64,000 nt of DNA from DATMNR01 sp963702765 (GCA_963702765.1 CAVPEB010000027.1:215132-279131); one strand, 5' to 3'; numbered from the stretch's first letter, positions 34,103 through 43,832 are shown. Program-made: numbers and translations. Notes: generated by a model from the sequence alone, not told the origin.

Positions 34103-37100
34103 TGCAGGTATTTGCCAATGTACTCACCTCCGCTCACGCGTGGAATAGCGAAGAGCCGCTGCTCGTATATAGCGTTCCACCCGCTATGCAGCATGAGCTA
34201 CAAACTGGACAACTGATCGCCGTTCCCTATGGAGATCGCCTCGTTGAGGGGATTGTGTGGAAGATTTGGGAGGAGGAACAGGGTAGCGATATGACAGGAC
34301 ACCCGCATGCAGGGCACCCGCAAGGGGTATCCCTACATTTCAGCCAGGCATCAGTGAATAACCAAAATGTAGGGACACCCCTTGCGGGTGTCCTGCCTGT
34401 GGATACCCGATCTGATGACAAACAAACTGATGGCAACCAGCACGATGACAACCGATCCGGTTTTACCCAACCCAATGATAACCAGGCGGACAACGATGTA
34501 CAATCTGCAACGCAAACACTAAATCATATCCGTCCTATATCCACCATTCTCGATCCTGAACCTGCCCTCCTGGCTCACCAGCGAGCGCTGGCTGAATGGA
34601 TGGCCGTCTATTATGTCACACCTCTTGCGCAGGTTGCAGTCAAGATGCTACCACCAGGGTTGATGCAGCGCTCAAAAGTTGTATTGCACCTGATAAACGA
34701 CGATGACCTGGCACATCGCACAACACAGGATCAACAAGCCTTCACACGACTCCACGCACTTATCGGCTTGCTGCTGGCAGATGGAGAACTTGACGTCGAA
34801 CGACTTAAAGAGATGCTCGGGCCAAAACAGGCAAAGGAAGTATTACAGGAGGCTCTAGCAAGCGGCTTGATCGAGCGTGAAGCAACGTTACATGCCCCCA
34901 CTACTCGCGCGCGTCATAAGCGAGTCGTACGGCTTCTTCTACAAGGAGAGGCGTTGGAGGCATGGCGCATGCAAACACACGCGCAATTGGAACAGAGTTT
35001 ACCCGCCCCGGGCAGCGTACCCATGGCTGCGGATAATGTGAGAAAGCGCCCGCAAAAAAATGTGCCTGATCCATGGGCCATTCCTGGTTCATCGGATGTC
35101 TTCTCGCTCACGCCCCAAAATCGCAAGGGTCTTTTAGCTCAGCGCCGATTAGCTGCCATCGACCTGCTAAGCCATGAAACGCACGAAGCCAACACCAGTT
35201 CATATTGGACACCAGGCACATTATGCAAGGCCAGCGGTTTATCCCCTGCACAATTGAAGAAACTCGAGCATGAAAATATTATCTCCATTGAAGAGATTGA
35301 AGTGCAGCGTAATCCCCTGCTTGGTCGTGTCATTCCAGCTACTTCGCCGCTTGAATTGACAGCAGATCAGCAAGCCGCCCTGGACGAGATAGTGGGACAG
35401 CAAGGGCAACGATACCGGGCGGGGGCAACATTTCGAGCGAGGGCACGATACCGAGCGGGAGGGTACCGGGCGGGGGCAAGCCCCGCCCCTACATTACGCG
35501 AATCACGATACTTCGCAGTATAGTAGGGGCGCACCCTTGCGGTCGCCCTGGGGATGGGATGGGGCACCCTGGGGAGGGAGAGGGGATGGATCACACCAGA
35601 ACGGGGTATCAGGTACCGATCACATCGCCCCTATCCTCCTGCATGGTGTTACAGGCAGTGGAAAAACCGAAGTGTATCTTCAAGCATTGGCAGCGATCAT
35701 CGCGGAGGGCAAACGCGGGATTGTGCTTGTACCAGAAATTGCGCTTACGGCGCAGGCCATTTTACGGTTTGTGGGCCGATTTCCAGACAGGGTAGCGATT
35801 ATACATAGCGAATTGACGGATGGAGAGCGGTATGACGAATGGCGACGCATACGCTCAGGCAAGGTTGATGTAGTGATTGGGTCACGCTCCGCGCTTTTCT
35901 CACCACTGCCAGACCCTGGCATTATCATACTGGATGAAGAACACGAGCCGGCGTATAAACAAAACCAGCCTAAGCCGACCTATCATGCACGGGATGCAGC
36001 CATCTTCCTGGGTCAGTTATTGCATATACCGATTGTGCTTGGCAGCGCTACACCATCAGTAGAGACATTCTTTCATGCTGAACGTGGTGATTACCATTTG
36101 ATCGAATTGCACCATCGCATCGGAGCTGACCTGCCACCTGTCGAGGTCATCGATCTGCGAAATGAACTCCACACTGGCAACACCAGCATTTTCAGCCGTC
36201 GTTTACAAAGCGAGCTTGAGCAGGTATTACACAAGGGTCAGCAAGCCATCCTCTACTTGAACCGTCGCGGTGCGGCAAGCTGCGTCCTGTGTCGCGAGTG
36301 CGGATTTGTAGCGATGTGTGATCACTGTGATATGCCGCTGACCTATCATTCAACTGAGCGTATTCTGCTTTGTCATTATTGCAACGGGCAAAACAGGATT
36401 CTGCACCTGTGCCCGCAGTGTAACAGTCCGAGCATTCGCTACTTCGGCCTGGGGACAGAGAAAGTGGAAGACACCATTGCGCGCCATTTTCCTACAGCGC
36501 GTTTGCTGCGCTGGGACCGCGATACAGCCAGACACCGGCGAACACATGAACAACTACTCGACCGCTTCGCTAATCGCGAGGCTGATATACTGGTTGGCAC
36601 GCAGATGATTGCCAAAGGTCTGGACTTGCCTGGGGTGACGCTGGTGGGTGTCATCTCGGCAGATATTGCACTGACACTACCTGATTTCTCTGCTTCTGAA
36701 CGTGCATTTACGTTGCTTACACAGGTCGCAGGTCGCGCAGGGCGTGGTGAAGAGGCTGGAAAGGTCATCATCCAGACCTTCAACCCGCAGCATTTTTGTA
36801 TTGAAGCGGCTTCACAGCATGATTATCACGAATTTTATGCCGCAGAGATTGAGGCCCGACAACGCTATGGATATCCACCATTTCGCCAGTTCGTCAAGTT
36901 TACTTACAGTCATGAAAATCGTCGACGCGCTCAGAACGAGGCGCTGCTGCTACGCGAAACGTTAGATAAATGGATTGATCGGTTAGGCTTATCACAGACC
37001 GATATCGTTGGACCAGCTCCCGCTGTTATGGAACGCATACGTGGAAAGTATCGCTGGCAAATGATTGCACGCGGGCCAGATCTACATCCACTGCTCAGAG

Positions 37101-37153
37101 TCATCGATACCCCGGGATGGGAAGTTGACATCGATCCTGTTAGCACGATGTAA
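34102..37153 (+). CDS. priA: Primosomal helicase PriA with repeat insertion and frameshift
   Basis: GTG start overlapping the mutL stop. The open frames are 34102-35523 and 35537-37153, one extra base apart, so the gene is about 1016 codons. The N-terminal 3'-end-binding domain (VYSVPPAMQHELQTGQLIAV), the winged-helix region and the LTADQQAALDEI segment are in the first frame. The helicase core is in the second: Walker A HGVTGSGKTEVYLQAL, DEEH box, LGSATPSVETF, the zinc-binding cysteines (CVLCRECGFVAMCDHC, CHYCNGQ, LCPQC) and the motif V-VI region GTQMIAKGLDLPGVTLVGV and QVAGRAGRG. PriA restarts stalled forks. The break lies in a stretch of GC-rich palindromic repeats inserted before Walker A. 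Either an assembly error or true loss is possible. Confidence 0.85.
34312..34395. repeat. GCAA-loop hairpin repeats inside priA, copies 3 and 4
   Basis: Copy 3 (34312-34343, plus) has GGGCACCC-GCAA-GGGGTATCCC followed by CTACATTTCAG. Copy 4 (34364-34395) is the same element inverted, reading AATGTAGGGACACCCC-TTGC-GGGTGTCC on the plus strand. They stand 20 bases apart in opposite orientation and remain in frame, coding for low-complexity residues in the N-terminal linker of PriA. Confidence 0.75.
35404..35553. repeat. Compound GC-rich repeat insertion in priA, copies 5 and 6
   Basis: The unit CGATACCGGGCGGGGGCAA and variants occur near 35410, 35446 and 35463. The third leads into a hairpin GGGCGGGG-GCAA-GCCCCGCCC plus CTACATT (35468-35495, copy 5). 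After CGCGAATCACG an inverted copy follows (35522-35553, GTAGGGGCGCACCC-TTGC-GGTCGCCC, copy 6). The block sits between the end of the N-terminal half of PriA and Walker A, and the PriA frame changes somewhere within it. Confidence 0.7.
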
Positions 37154-37254
37154 GCAGTGCTATACATAATACGGTACTCGTGCGATATAATTTGCAGTAT
37201 GCCAGCAAGAAAACACTGGGCAGAACTATATTTTGAAAAGAAAAGAGTAACACT

Positions 37255-37689
37255 GTGGCATTTCAACTTCCAGACCCATCGACACCATTTGGAGAAAGAG
37301 TCGCCCGCCGATTGCGCGAAGATCGCTTAATCTGGTTTACCACTGTTGACGCAAAAGGCACACCACAACCAACTCCAGTCTGGTTTCTATGGGACGAAAC
37401 GAATTCAACGTTTTTGATTTATAGCCTGACAGGGGCTAAGCGCCTTGAACATCTACAACACAACCCTAGAGTAGCACTCAATTTTGATGGGAATGGTAAC
37501 GGAGGCGATATTATCGTCATCACTGGAGAAGCGCATATTAGCACCGATGATCCACCCGCCGATCAATTACCCATCTTCGTGGAAAAATACCGTGAATTCA
37601 TCGCACGAGGCTTTAAAACAGCCGATGTGTTTGCAGCCAAGTATTCTGTGACACTGCGTATTCATCCCACAGCAATTCGTGGTCATTAA
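37255..37689 (+). CDS. PPOX-class F420-dependent enzyme (TIGR03667-like)
   Basis: A 144-residue split-barrel protein with a GTG start. Motifs: RRLREDRLIWFTTVDAKGTP, PTPVWFLWDE, FLIYSLTGAKRLEHLQHNPR, VALNFDGNGNGGDIIVITGE and a C-terminal KYSVTLRIHPTAIRG. These match the TIGR03667 (Rv3369-like) group of F420-binding PPOX proteins. A TATAAT box at 37186-37191 suggests its own promoter after priA. It is followed at 35 bases by the ribokinase-like gene, so the two may be cotranscribed. The reaction is unknown. Confidence 0.85.
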   Translation: MAFQLPDPSTPFGERVARRLREDRLIWFTTVDAKGTPQPTPVWFLWDETNSTFLIYSLTGAKRLEHLQHNPRVALNFDGNGNGGDIIVITGEAHISTDDPPADQLPIFVEKYREFIARGFKTADVFAAKYSVTLRIHPTAIRGH

Positions 37690-37724
37690 AGCAAACCATT
37701 CAGGCGTAAGAGGAGAAATCGCAC

Positions 37725-38700
37725 ATGGGTACAGTTGTAGTTCTTGGAAGCACTATAACCGATCTTGTCGCAAGAGCGCCGCGCCTGCCAGTTCCTGGCG
37801 AAGCGGTCATCGGTGACGATTTCTCCACTTTCCTGGGAGGAAAAGGGTTTAACCAGGCCGTTGCAGCAGCACGACTGGATGCACGAGTCTTTTTGATCGG
37901 GCGCGTCGGCATTGATACGTTCGGGGATGCCTTTTCTTCAACGCTTTCCAATGAAGGCATCGACAGTACACACTTGACACGCGATCCCAATAACGGCACG
38001 GGCACAGCCTGTGTGATGATTGGAGCAGAAAGCGGCCAGAACGCGATCATCGTCGTCCCACGCGCAAACCTGGCTTTAACGGCGGAAATAGTTGAGGAAG
38101 CTCTCCAATCGCTCCTGGTCGCAATCAACTTTTCAGGTGTATCGAAGCATATTTATGGCTCAATGCGAAATGCGCATGAACACTATTGCAGCGGGATTAC
38201 GCTATGCGCATAAGGAGGGCATGACGACGATTTTCAACGCGGCGCCTGTTCCACGAGAAACGTTCCCCGACGATCTATTTCCCTGTGTAGATATACTCGT
38301 TGTGAATGAAAGCGAGGCGGGGGGTCTGGCAGGCTTAACAGTTGACTCGCCCCAAGGCGCAAGACGAGCTGCAACAAAACTGCTTGCTAAAGGTGTAAAG
38401 CACACTATCATCACTCTGGGTGCGCAAGGCTGCGTCTGGAGTACGAACGAGTTCGACGAGGGGCCAATTTCACACCGATGGATACGTTCAATTTCGGTCA
38501 CTCAGGTGGATGCGACAGCAGCGGGAGACGCGTTCTGTGGAGGTTTAGCAGCGAAACTTGCAGACGGCGCAACGATGTCTGATGCCCTGCATTGGGCAAG
38601 CGCTGCTGGAGCTGTTGCAGTGAGACGCCTGGGAGCATTGCCGTCACTGCCAACAACAGAAGATGTGAAGGCCATTTTGCAGGAAGCTAACGCTGAATAG
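37725..38700 (+). CDS. PfkB-family carbohydrate kinase (ribokinase-like), one frameshift
   Basis: The ATG at 37725 has AGAGGAG upstream. The frame breaks at the TTTT run at 38130-38133; removing one T gives about 324 codons. PfkB motifs: N-terminal GSTITDLVARAPRLPVPGEA, the first signature GGKGFNQAVAAARLDARV, IFNAAPVPRETFP, NESEAGGLAG, IITLGAQGCVW, and the second signature with the catalytic base VDATAAGDAFCGGLAAKLAD. These place it with ribokinases, which phosphorylate ribose or a related sugar with ATP. No sugar transporter is nearby, so substrate is not certain. Confidence 0.82.
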
Positions 38701-38755
38701 GAGCGAATCCCTCAACACGGGTGATACCTCGCCAGCGGATGGGTAACACGGTTGG

Positions 38756-39439
38756 TCAGTGATGCTGGCTGATCTGTACGGTCTCGTGTTGCTCGTGTGT
38801 GAAGACGACATCCCATCCCAACGCAGAGAAGTCAATCAGGATATGCGACATGGACGTCCAGAGGATCACCCCCGTGTCGATCGCTACCCATCCAAACAGG
38901 AGTCCAAGGAATCCCGCCTGCGCCACAAACGCGACGCTGCCGCCTCGCCACGGAGAAGGAAAGACTGACTGGGGCGCAAAGTGCCAGAGGGCAAACCCGA
39001 TGGTGGGGTAGAGCAGTGACAACCAGAGCTGGCCCGGAAACAGCGTGAGGTACGCGCCTCTCCACAGGAGCTCTTCGAGAGGGCCATTGACGATGGCCAG
39101 GGCTGCGGAAACCAGCACGATCTTGACGCTGGTTTTCCGTAGCGCTTTCGGGAAAAGAAACACGTAGGCAAACAACGGAGGTCCTATCAGACAGAATGCG
39201 CCCAGCCACCAGGGCTGGCCAAAAGGCGATCCAACGTTGCGAAACAAATGGACAAGCGTTTGCGGCCCTAAGAGGGCAAGCGGGAAGAGCAGGCACCACA
39301 CGATCCAGTAGAACAGGAAGCCACCGACGTAGGCTTTCTTTGCTCCAAAACGACGCATGAGGAGCTTATAGCACACGTAGGTTGTTGCCAACAGTAGCCA
39401 TGGGGCAATCAAGAGGGCGATCTGTTTCCAGGAAAACAT
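38756..39439 (-). CDS. CPBP-family intramembrane metalloprotease
   Basis: A 227-residue membrane protein with about six to seven helices. CPBP/Abi signature motifs are present: NGPLEELLWRGAYL (EExxxR), GFALWHFAPQS (FxxxH) and SMSHILIDFSAL (HxxxD-like). These residues bind zinc in Rce1-type proteases. Bacterial CPBP proteins act in membrane protein processing, peptide maturation or self-protection against peptides. The start at 39439 is only two bases after the stop of the upstream glycosyltransferase, so it is the last gene of a five-gene operon. The target is unknown. Confidence 0.85.
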   Translation of the reverse strand: MFSWKQIALLIAPWLLLATTYVCYKLLMRRFGAKKAYVGGFLFYWIVWCLLFPLALLGPQTLVHLFRNVGSPFGQPWWLGAFCLIGPPLFAYVFLFPKALRKTSVKIVLVSAALAIVNGPLEELLWRGAYLTLFPGQLWLSLLYPTIGFALWHFAPQSVFPSPWRGGSVAFVAQAGFLGLLFGWVAIDTGVILWTSMSHILIDFSALGWDVVFTHEQHETVQISQHH

Positions 39440-39441
39440 CG

Positions 39442-40722
39442 TTAACTTCCTCCGAGCAACGAGCTGGTTGGACGTGCAGCATGTATGGTTTCGATAATGC
39501 GCACGGCCTGTGCAACGCCATCTTCCTCTTTGAGTGTGTGTCCTACCGCCCTGGCCCTCTCTTGCATGGTTGGATCGCTTGTCGCGAGACGAATAGCGGC
39601 TGCCAGCCGTTCTGTGGTCAGGTGTTTCTGTGGGATGGGAGGTGGGCCAACACCCAGTGCGGCGACGCGTTGGCCCCAGAAAAACTGATCGCCGTAGATG
39701 GGTGTAATGATCGTCGGCACGCCAGCGCGAAGACCTGCCGCCGTTGTCCCGGCTCCCCCATGATGCACCACCGCGGCCATGCGTGGAAAGAGCCAGTCGT
39801 GGGGGGCCTCTGCCAGGGTGAAGACCTCGTCGGACATCTCTGCCTGGCTGATGCCTAAAGAACCAGTGAGCAAGATCCCGCGGTGCCCACTTTGAGCCAG
39901 TGCCTGGACCATGAGCTCGGTTGTCGCAACCGGATCGTGTGTCTTCATACTGCCAAGGCCGATAGACACAGGGGGTGGTCCGGCATCGAGAAAAGTCCGG
40001 AGCGCCTCAGGCGGTTGCCAGGTGACTGGGGCATCCAGCAACCAGTAGCCGGTCACGCGAATGCTGTCTCCCCAGTCTGTCGGTCGGGGCACGACGAGGG
40101 GACTGTAGGCGCAGAGAAAGGGGGAATGTTCGCGCAGCATCTGCCGGGCCATCCCCCATCGAGGCAGGGGTGACAAGCCGAAGCGCTGGCGTTGTCGATT
40201 CATGCTGCCCCGGTAGAGCTGCCAGAGGACTTCATTGAACAGATCGTAAGTCAGCAGATTGCCACGCCCACAAAGCTCGCGCCGCCCTGAAAAAAGGGCG
40301 GGATTAGGAAAGACTCGCGTGCGCAGATAGGGGACCAGGAGCGTCCCGATCGACGGAATTCCCAGGTGTTCGGAGAGCGAAGAGCCGGGATAGATCAGCA
40401 GATTGGAGGTAATGATCACATCGGCATCCTGTACGGCATGCCAGGCATCCTCCAGGAGGCGTTCCATCATGGCCGTGATGATGCGCCTGGTCTCTAGCAA
40501 GCGCTGCACAACGTTGCCCCCAGACGCGATGACGCGGTCGAGAAACGAGAGTGGACTCTCTTCGATCAAGGCGAAATCGAGTCTGTAGCCCCGGACCAGC
40601 GGTTCAAACATGCCAAGCGTGGCCAGCTGAACCTGATGCCCCGCTGCCTGCAAGCCCTTCCCCAGCGCAATGTACGGCTGGACGTCGCCGCGCGTGCCAA
40701 CACTCAAGATGCAGATATGCAT
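39442..40722 (-). CDS. GT1-family glycosyltransferase (MGT/sterol-type)
   Basis: A 426-residue GT-B enzyme. The N-terminal HICILSVGTRGDVQPYIALG is the hallmark of the UDP-glucose:sterol/macrolide transferase group (SVGTRGDVQP). The C-terminal donor site reads LAEAPHDWLFPRMAAVVHH and then GGAGTTAAGLRAGVPTIITP, with a GDQFFWGQRV sugar-contact loop. It would move a sugar from UDP- or dTDP-sugar to a hydrophobic acceptor such as a lipid, sterol or polyketide. It lies in the middle of the operon with an E2-like acyltransferase, a SnoaL protein and a transglutaminase-like gene, and 30 bases after the last of these. Confidence 0.9.
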   Translation of the reverse strand: MHICILSVGTRGDVQPYIALGKGLQAAGHQVQLATLGMFEPLVRGYRLDFALIEESPLSFLDRVIASGGNVVQRLLETRRIITAMMERLLEDAWHAVQDADVIITSNLLIYPGSSLSEHLGIPSIGTLLVPYLRTRVFPNPALFSGRRELCGRGNLLTYDLFNEVLWQLYRGSMNRQRQRFGLSPLPRWGMARQMLREHSPFLCAYSPLVVPRPTDWGDSIRVTGYWLLDAPVTWQPPEALRTFLDAGPPPVSIGLGSMKTHDPVATTELMVQALAQSGHRGILLTGSLGISQAEMSDEVFTLAEAPHDWLFPRMAAVVHHGGAGTTAAGLRAGVPTIITPIYGDQFFWGQRVAALGVGPPPIPQKHLTTERLAAAIRLATSDPTMQERARAVGHTLKEEDGVAQAVRIIETIHAARPTSSLLGGS

Positions 40723-40752
40723 AGGAACACACTCCTTCTACAAAGGACCCTG

Positions 40753-41508
40753 CTAGCAGTGTATTGACCCATCAAGCTGATGGCGCCCTTGAGAGACCGA
40801 GCTCATGTACGGCTGTCGTACCGTCTCTTCAGCTTTTTTCATGCTGTACCTCGCCATCATATCCCGCCCGATATTTTCTAGTGCTGATTCCAGGTGGGTA
40901 AACGGGCGCAGCCAGGAATGCCACGTGCGCACTTTCGATAGGATCTCAAAATGCGTCACGCCGGGCGTATTGTTGACAGAACCAGGACAGACATCGAGTT
41001 CTGTGTCTCCGATCCTGACTCGCAGCCATGCATGGGCCGAGAATCCTCCAGGCCATGGGATGCCATCGATCACCCCGGCGGGAAATGCGCACCGGAAAGC
41101 TAACACGCCTCTTGATTCAATTCCCAGCCGGTCATAGATGTGTTTCAGCGCAAGGGCCTGTTGCTCGCAATAGCCCATGCCTCGTTCAAAGGCCCTGGAA
41201 GGTGTATCCCACGTATTGAGACGGGAATAGGTGAATTTTCTGGCAACGAGATGTTGCGCATATGCCACCTGCTCCCAGCCTTGCACATGGGTTCGCCGGC
41301 AAGCTTCCACCGCATCCTCGATCGTGGTGATCCCATCCATCGACACACGGCCTGGCTTGGGAAGACGATGCAGCAACGGGATGGTCAGCAGGTAGATGGC
41401 GACACCTCCTGCGGCTCCCAGACCTACGAAGGCCAGCACGAGTTTCTTGATCATCGTGCTCGTCATAGGATACAAACCTTTCCAGTATGCAGTATCATGC
41501 ACGGACAT
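40753..41508 (-). CDS. Membrane-anchored transglutaminase-like protein
   Basis: A 251-residue protein from an ATG that overlaps the SnoaL stop (TAATG). An ATG 14 codons later has a better ribosome site (GGAAAGG). One N-terminal membrane helix (LVLAFVGLGAAGGVAIYLL) precedes a transglutaminase-like cysteine-protease fold: Cys in ERGMGYCEQQALALKHIY, His in GGFSAHAWLRVRIG and Asp in TELDVCPGS form the expected Cys-His-Asp triad. Such proteins cross-link or hydrolyse peptide or amide bonds, usually outside the cell. Its role beside a glycosyltransferase and acyltransferase is not known. Confidence 0.8.
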   Translation of the reverse strand: MSVHDTAYWKGLYPMTSTMIKKLVLAFVGLGAAGGVAIYLLTIPLLHRLPKPGRVSMDGITTIEDAVEACRRTHVQGWEQVAYAQHLVARKFTYSRLNTWDTPSRAFERGMGYCEQQALALKHIYDRLGIESRGVLAFRCAFPAGVIDGIPWPGGFSAHAWLRVRIGDTELDVCPGSVNNTPGVTHFEILSKVRTWHSWLRPFTHLESALENIGRDMMARYSMKKAEETVRQPYMSSVSQGRHQLDGSIHC

Positions 41509-41929
41509 TACATCGCAGGGACAAGGCCGAGTTGTTGCATCATGCCCAACCTGTCATCGATGCCCCACTCTTCCGCGATCTTGCCGCCTTCGATGCGGAC
41601 GATATTGATGGTCAAAACCTCCATCTGCTTGCCAGTTGGGGGGATGCTCCCAAACGCTCCTTGCTGGGTTCCACGCATCGTCATGCGGAATGCAACCTTG
41701 TCCCCTTCCGCGATCATGTCCTCAACCGTGTAGTGCAGGTCAGGGAAAGCTGTCAGCATCATGCCGATGAGTTGTCTGGATCCCTCGGGACCGGCTGGTG
41801 AACCGGCAGCACTAGCAGCATGATCAATGTGATTGGGGGCGATGAATTCATCGATGGCAGCCAGATTTTCTTGGTGTACACTTCCTCGAAGAAACGACGT
41901 ACGAGTGCCTTGTTGTCTTCGGTTGACAT
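41508..41929 (-). CDS. SnoaL-like / ester cyclase family protein, one frameshift
   Basis: The ATG at 41929 has AAAGGAA upstream, and the N-terminus MSTEDNKALVRRFFEEVYT is typical of the family. One A is missing from the run near 41868, which moves the rest (NLAAIDEFIAPNHIDHA, FPDLHYTVEDMIAEGDKVAF, TMRGTQQGAFGSIPPTGKQM, EEWGIDDRLGMMQQLGLVPA) into another frame. Corrected length is 140 residues, normal for a one-domain ester cyclase. The C-terminal part is very close to the other SnoaL-like gene at 13751. Together with the E2-like acyltransferase upstream it may tailor a small molecule; this is inference. Confidence 0.75.
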
Positions 41930-41998
41930 AGCATAGATTCCTTTCTGTGTAGTGCATCATTCTTCTCTTCAACGTCGCATCGCTAAATGGCTCTTCCT

Positions 41999-42839
41999 TC
42001 ATGTCCCTGGAGATACGGCCTGCTCCGATTTGACCATGGGAGCGTCGAGACCATAGCCGCTCTCAATCAGCTCTTTCAGCCGTCCCGTGAAGCGTGCTGC
42101 CGGGGCCCCATCGACAATGCTGTGATCAAAACTCAGCGTCAGAGAGAGGTATTCCCGTAGAGCGATCTGCCCGCCAACGACACCCGGCTTCTGGGCGATG
42201 CCGCCCAGCGTGACATAGAGGGTATGGCCAGATGAGAGGGATGCCCCAGCCGGCCCCTTTCCCAAACATGCCCACTGCTGTGATGCCCACCGTCCCCATG
42301 TACTTCGTCCACACCTGGGGAGACGTCCTCCCTATCCTCCAGAGGACTCCCCAACCTATTCTGAAGAGGAAGGTCGGCAGGAACGGAAACGCTTTGAAAC
42401 CCATACCCTCCGCGGCTTTTGCCACGTCTTCTCCCTGGGCAGCCCTGATCTCGTGATGTATCTCTCGAAAGGTCTTGCGATTGGCTGCTCTGACGGTGTA
42501 GGGAATGGCTGACTTCTGGCCAGCCATGTCACGCTCAATCTGGGTGTTCACGTCCACGTCCTCAAAGAGGATGAGCTGATGCCTGCCCTTGCGATACGCC
42601 TGCACGGCTTTGTTCTCATCGATGGCTTTTGCCAGGCAAGCAATGATGAAAGCCGTGAACGACAGGGTCTCACCGGTTTTCGCTTTGTGCTCCCTGAGGT
42701 GAGCGCGTGCCCTGGTTACATCGACTTCGAGCAAGCCATGGATCATGGGCATACGCTGGATTGAACGCAGCATGACTGCTTCAAAGCGCCGGAACTTCGG
42801 AAACGGGGCCATCTTGTAACCAGCGTGCTTTTGTTTCAT
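41999..42839 (-). CDS. 2-oxoacid dehydrogenase E2-type acyltransferase domain, one frameshift
   Basis: The ATG at 42839 has GGAGGAAG upstream. The frame changes near 42228. The first part (FPKFRRFEAVMLRSIQRMPM, LLEVDVTRARAHLREHKAKT, LSFTAFIIACLAKAIDENKA, GTVGITAVGMFGKGAGWGIP) is followed by SGHTLYVTLGGIAQKPGV and YLSLTLSFDHSIVDGAPAAR, with the catalytic His and Asp of the HxxxDG motif. This is the chloramphenicol-acetyltransferase-like catalytic domain of E2 subunits, but there is no lipoyl domain and no peripheral-subunit-binding domain, and no E1 or E3 genes are near. It is first in the operon. It may act as a free-standing acyltransferase. Confidence 0.8.
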
Positions 42840-43832
42840 GCTCTCTCTTCCTCCCTCCGATGGGACAAGACCTTCCATCTCCAATCTTCACTTCGTCGTA
42901 CCCATCAGCATGTGGGATAGGCCTTTCCAGGATAAAGTCTACTGCATGAGCATCACGAGGACATCACAAAAGTAGGCCTCATACTTACAGAGCCATCACA
43001 GATGAGGAGGTCCAGGGGAGGGTGAGCAACAGAGGAAAGTCGCAAAGATACGTACTCTCTGTGTTGGCGGGGTTTCTGCCGTATTTTGCACGTTTCACTG
43101 CTGCTCGAGGTAGTCGAAGGTCACCTCATGTTCTCGCACCGGCGCCCAGCCGTTAGAGTTGATGGAGGATTGGCGATCACGAGCACGGCACATCCAGCTC
43201 GACCCCATCTCGTGCATGAGATTCGCTGGACCCTGCTCATCTGCCGGACGTGTTTGGTTCCGGCTGATCGCTGTGACGGCTTCCTTGTCCTGGAAACCAC
43301 GCCTAGCTCCGTCGAGTCGCTCCCGCAAGTATCAAACAGGCTACGTGCAAGCTCCACTACTGGATGGTGAGCAGACGAGACAAGCCTGACGAAGGAGCAT
43401 TGTCGACGATCCTCTTCGCTTGATAGATTCCTCAGCACAGACAGGGAAACACCATCCGGAGAGGTGTGCTTCTGCTCGAGAAATGGTTGAGCATCATCGG
43501 CCAACGTTACTGACCAACGACGTTACTTATCCACTGGCGAGGTATCCACGGGTGCTATACACTCATTGACTTGAACATATTGCTCCATCAGTTAACAGGT
43601 GAAGAGAGACGAATTAACTCACTATTGTCATCCTTCGCTGACGCTCAGGATCTCGTAGTCCAACGAGTGAGATCTTGAGCGTCAGCGAAGGATGACAACA
43701 ATACACACAGGATGACACGACAAGTGGGGGTTCTCCATTCCACCCATATTCTGCCAACCCATGCGGGACTACGAAGACGTAGAGTCTGACACTGTAACCA
43801 ACGCCAGTAAAGTGGTATTCAAGAATGCTCAT
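42840..43832. other. Long gene-poor stretch with palindromic repeat
   Basis: Almost 1 kb without a gene I can defend. Minus-strand pieces at 43504-43121 (start MADDAQPFLEQKHTSPDG) and 43328-43095 (end HEVTFDYLEQQ) read like two halves of one short frameshifted protein, but no family is recognised. The right part contains palindromic repeat copy 3 (43625-43698). The left part should carry the promoter of the E2-led operon. Confidence 0.4.
43625..43698. repeat. 73-bp palindromic repeat family, copy 3
   Basis: Nearly perfect inverted repeat with ends TTGTCATCCTTCGCTGACGC and GCGTCAGCGAAGGATGACAA, inner arms GGATCTC / GAGATC and a centre GTAGTCCAACGAGT. The best paired of the three copies in this window. 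It lies between the E2-led operon and the DUF4097-like gene. Confidence 0.8.

Noticed and set aside
35404..35553. Repeats in priA as a CRISPR array
   Set aside because: Units are unequal, separated by few bases, lie inside a reading frame and are palindromic with GCAA loops; no cas genes are in the window.
39382..39858. 158-residue plus-strand open frame
   Set aside because: Antisense to the glycosyltransferase and CPBP genes, which have full sets of family motifs.
43121..43504. Minus-strand open frame of 127 codons
   Set aside because: No recognisable family, no good ribosome site, and the plausible continuation is in another frame; kept only as a remark on the gene-poor stretch.
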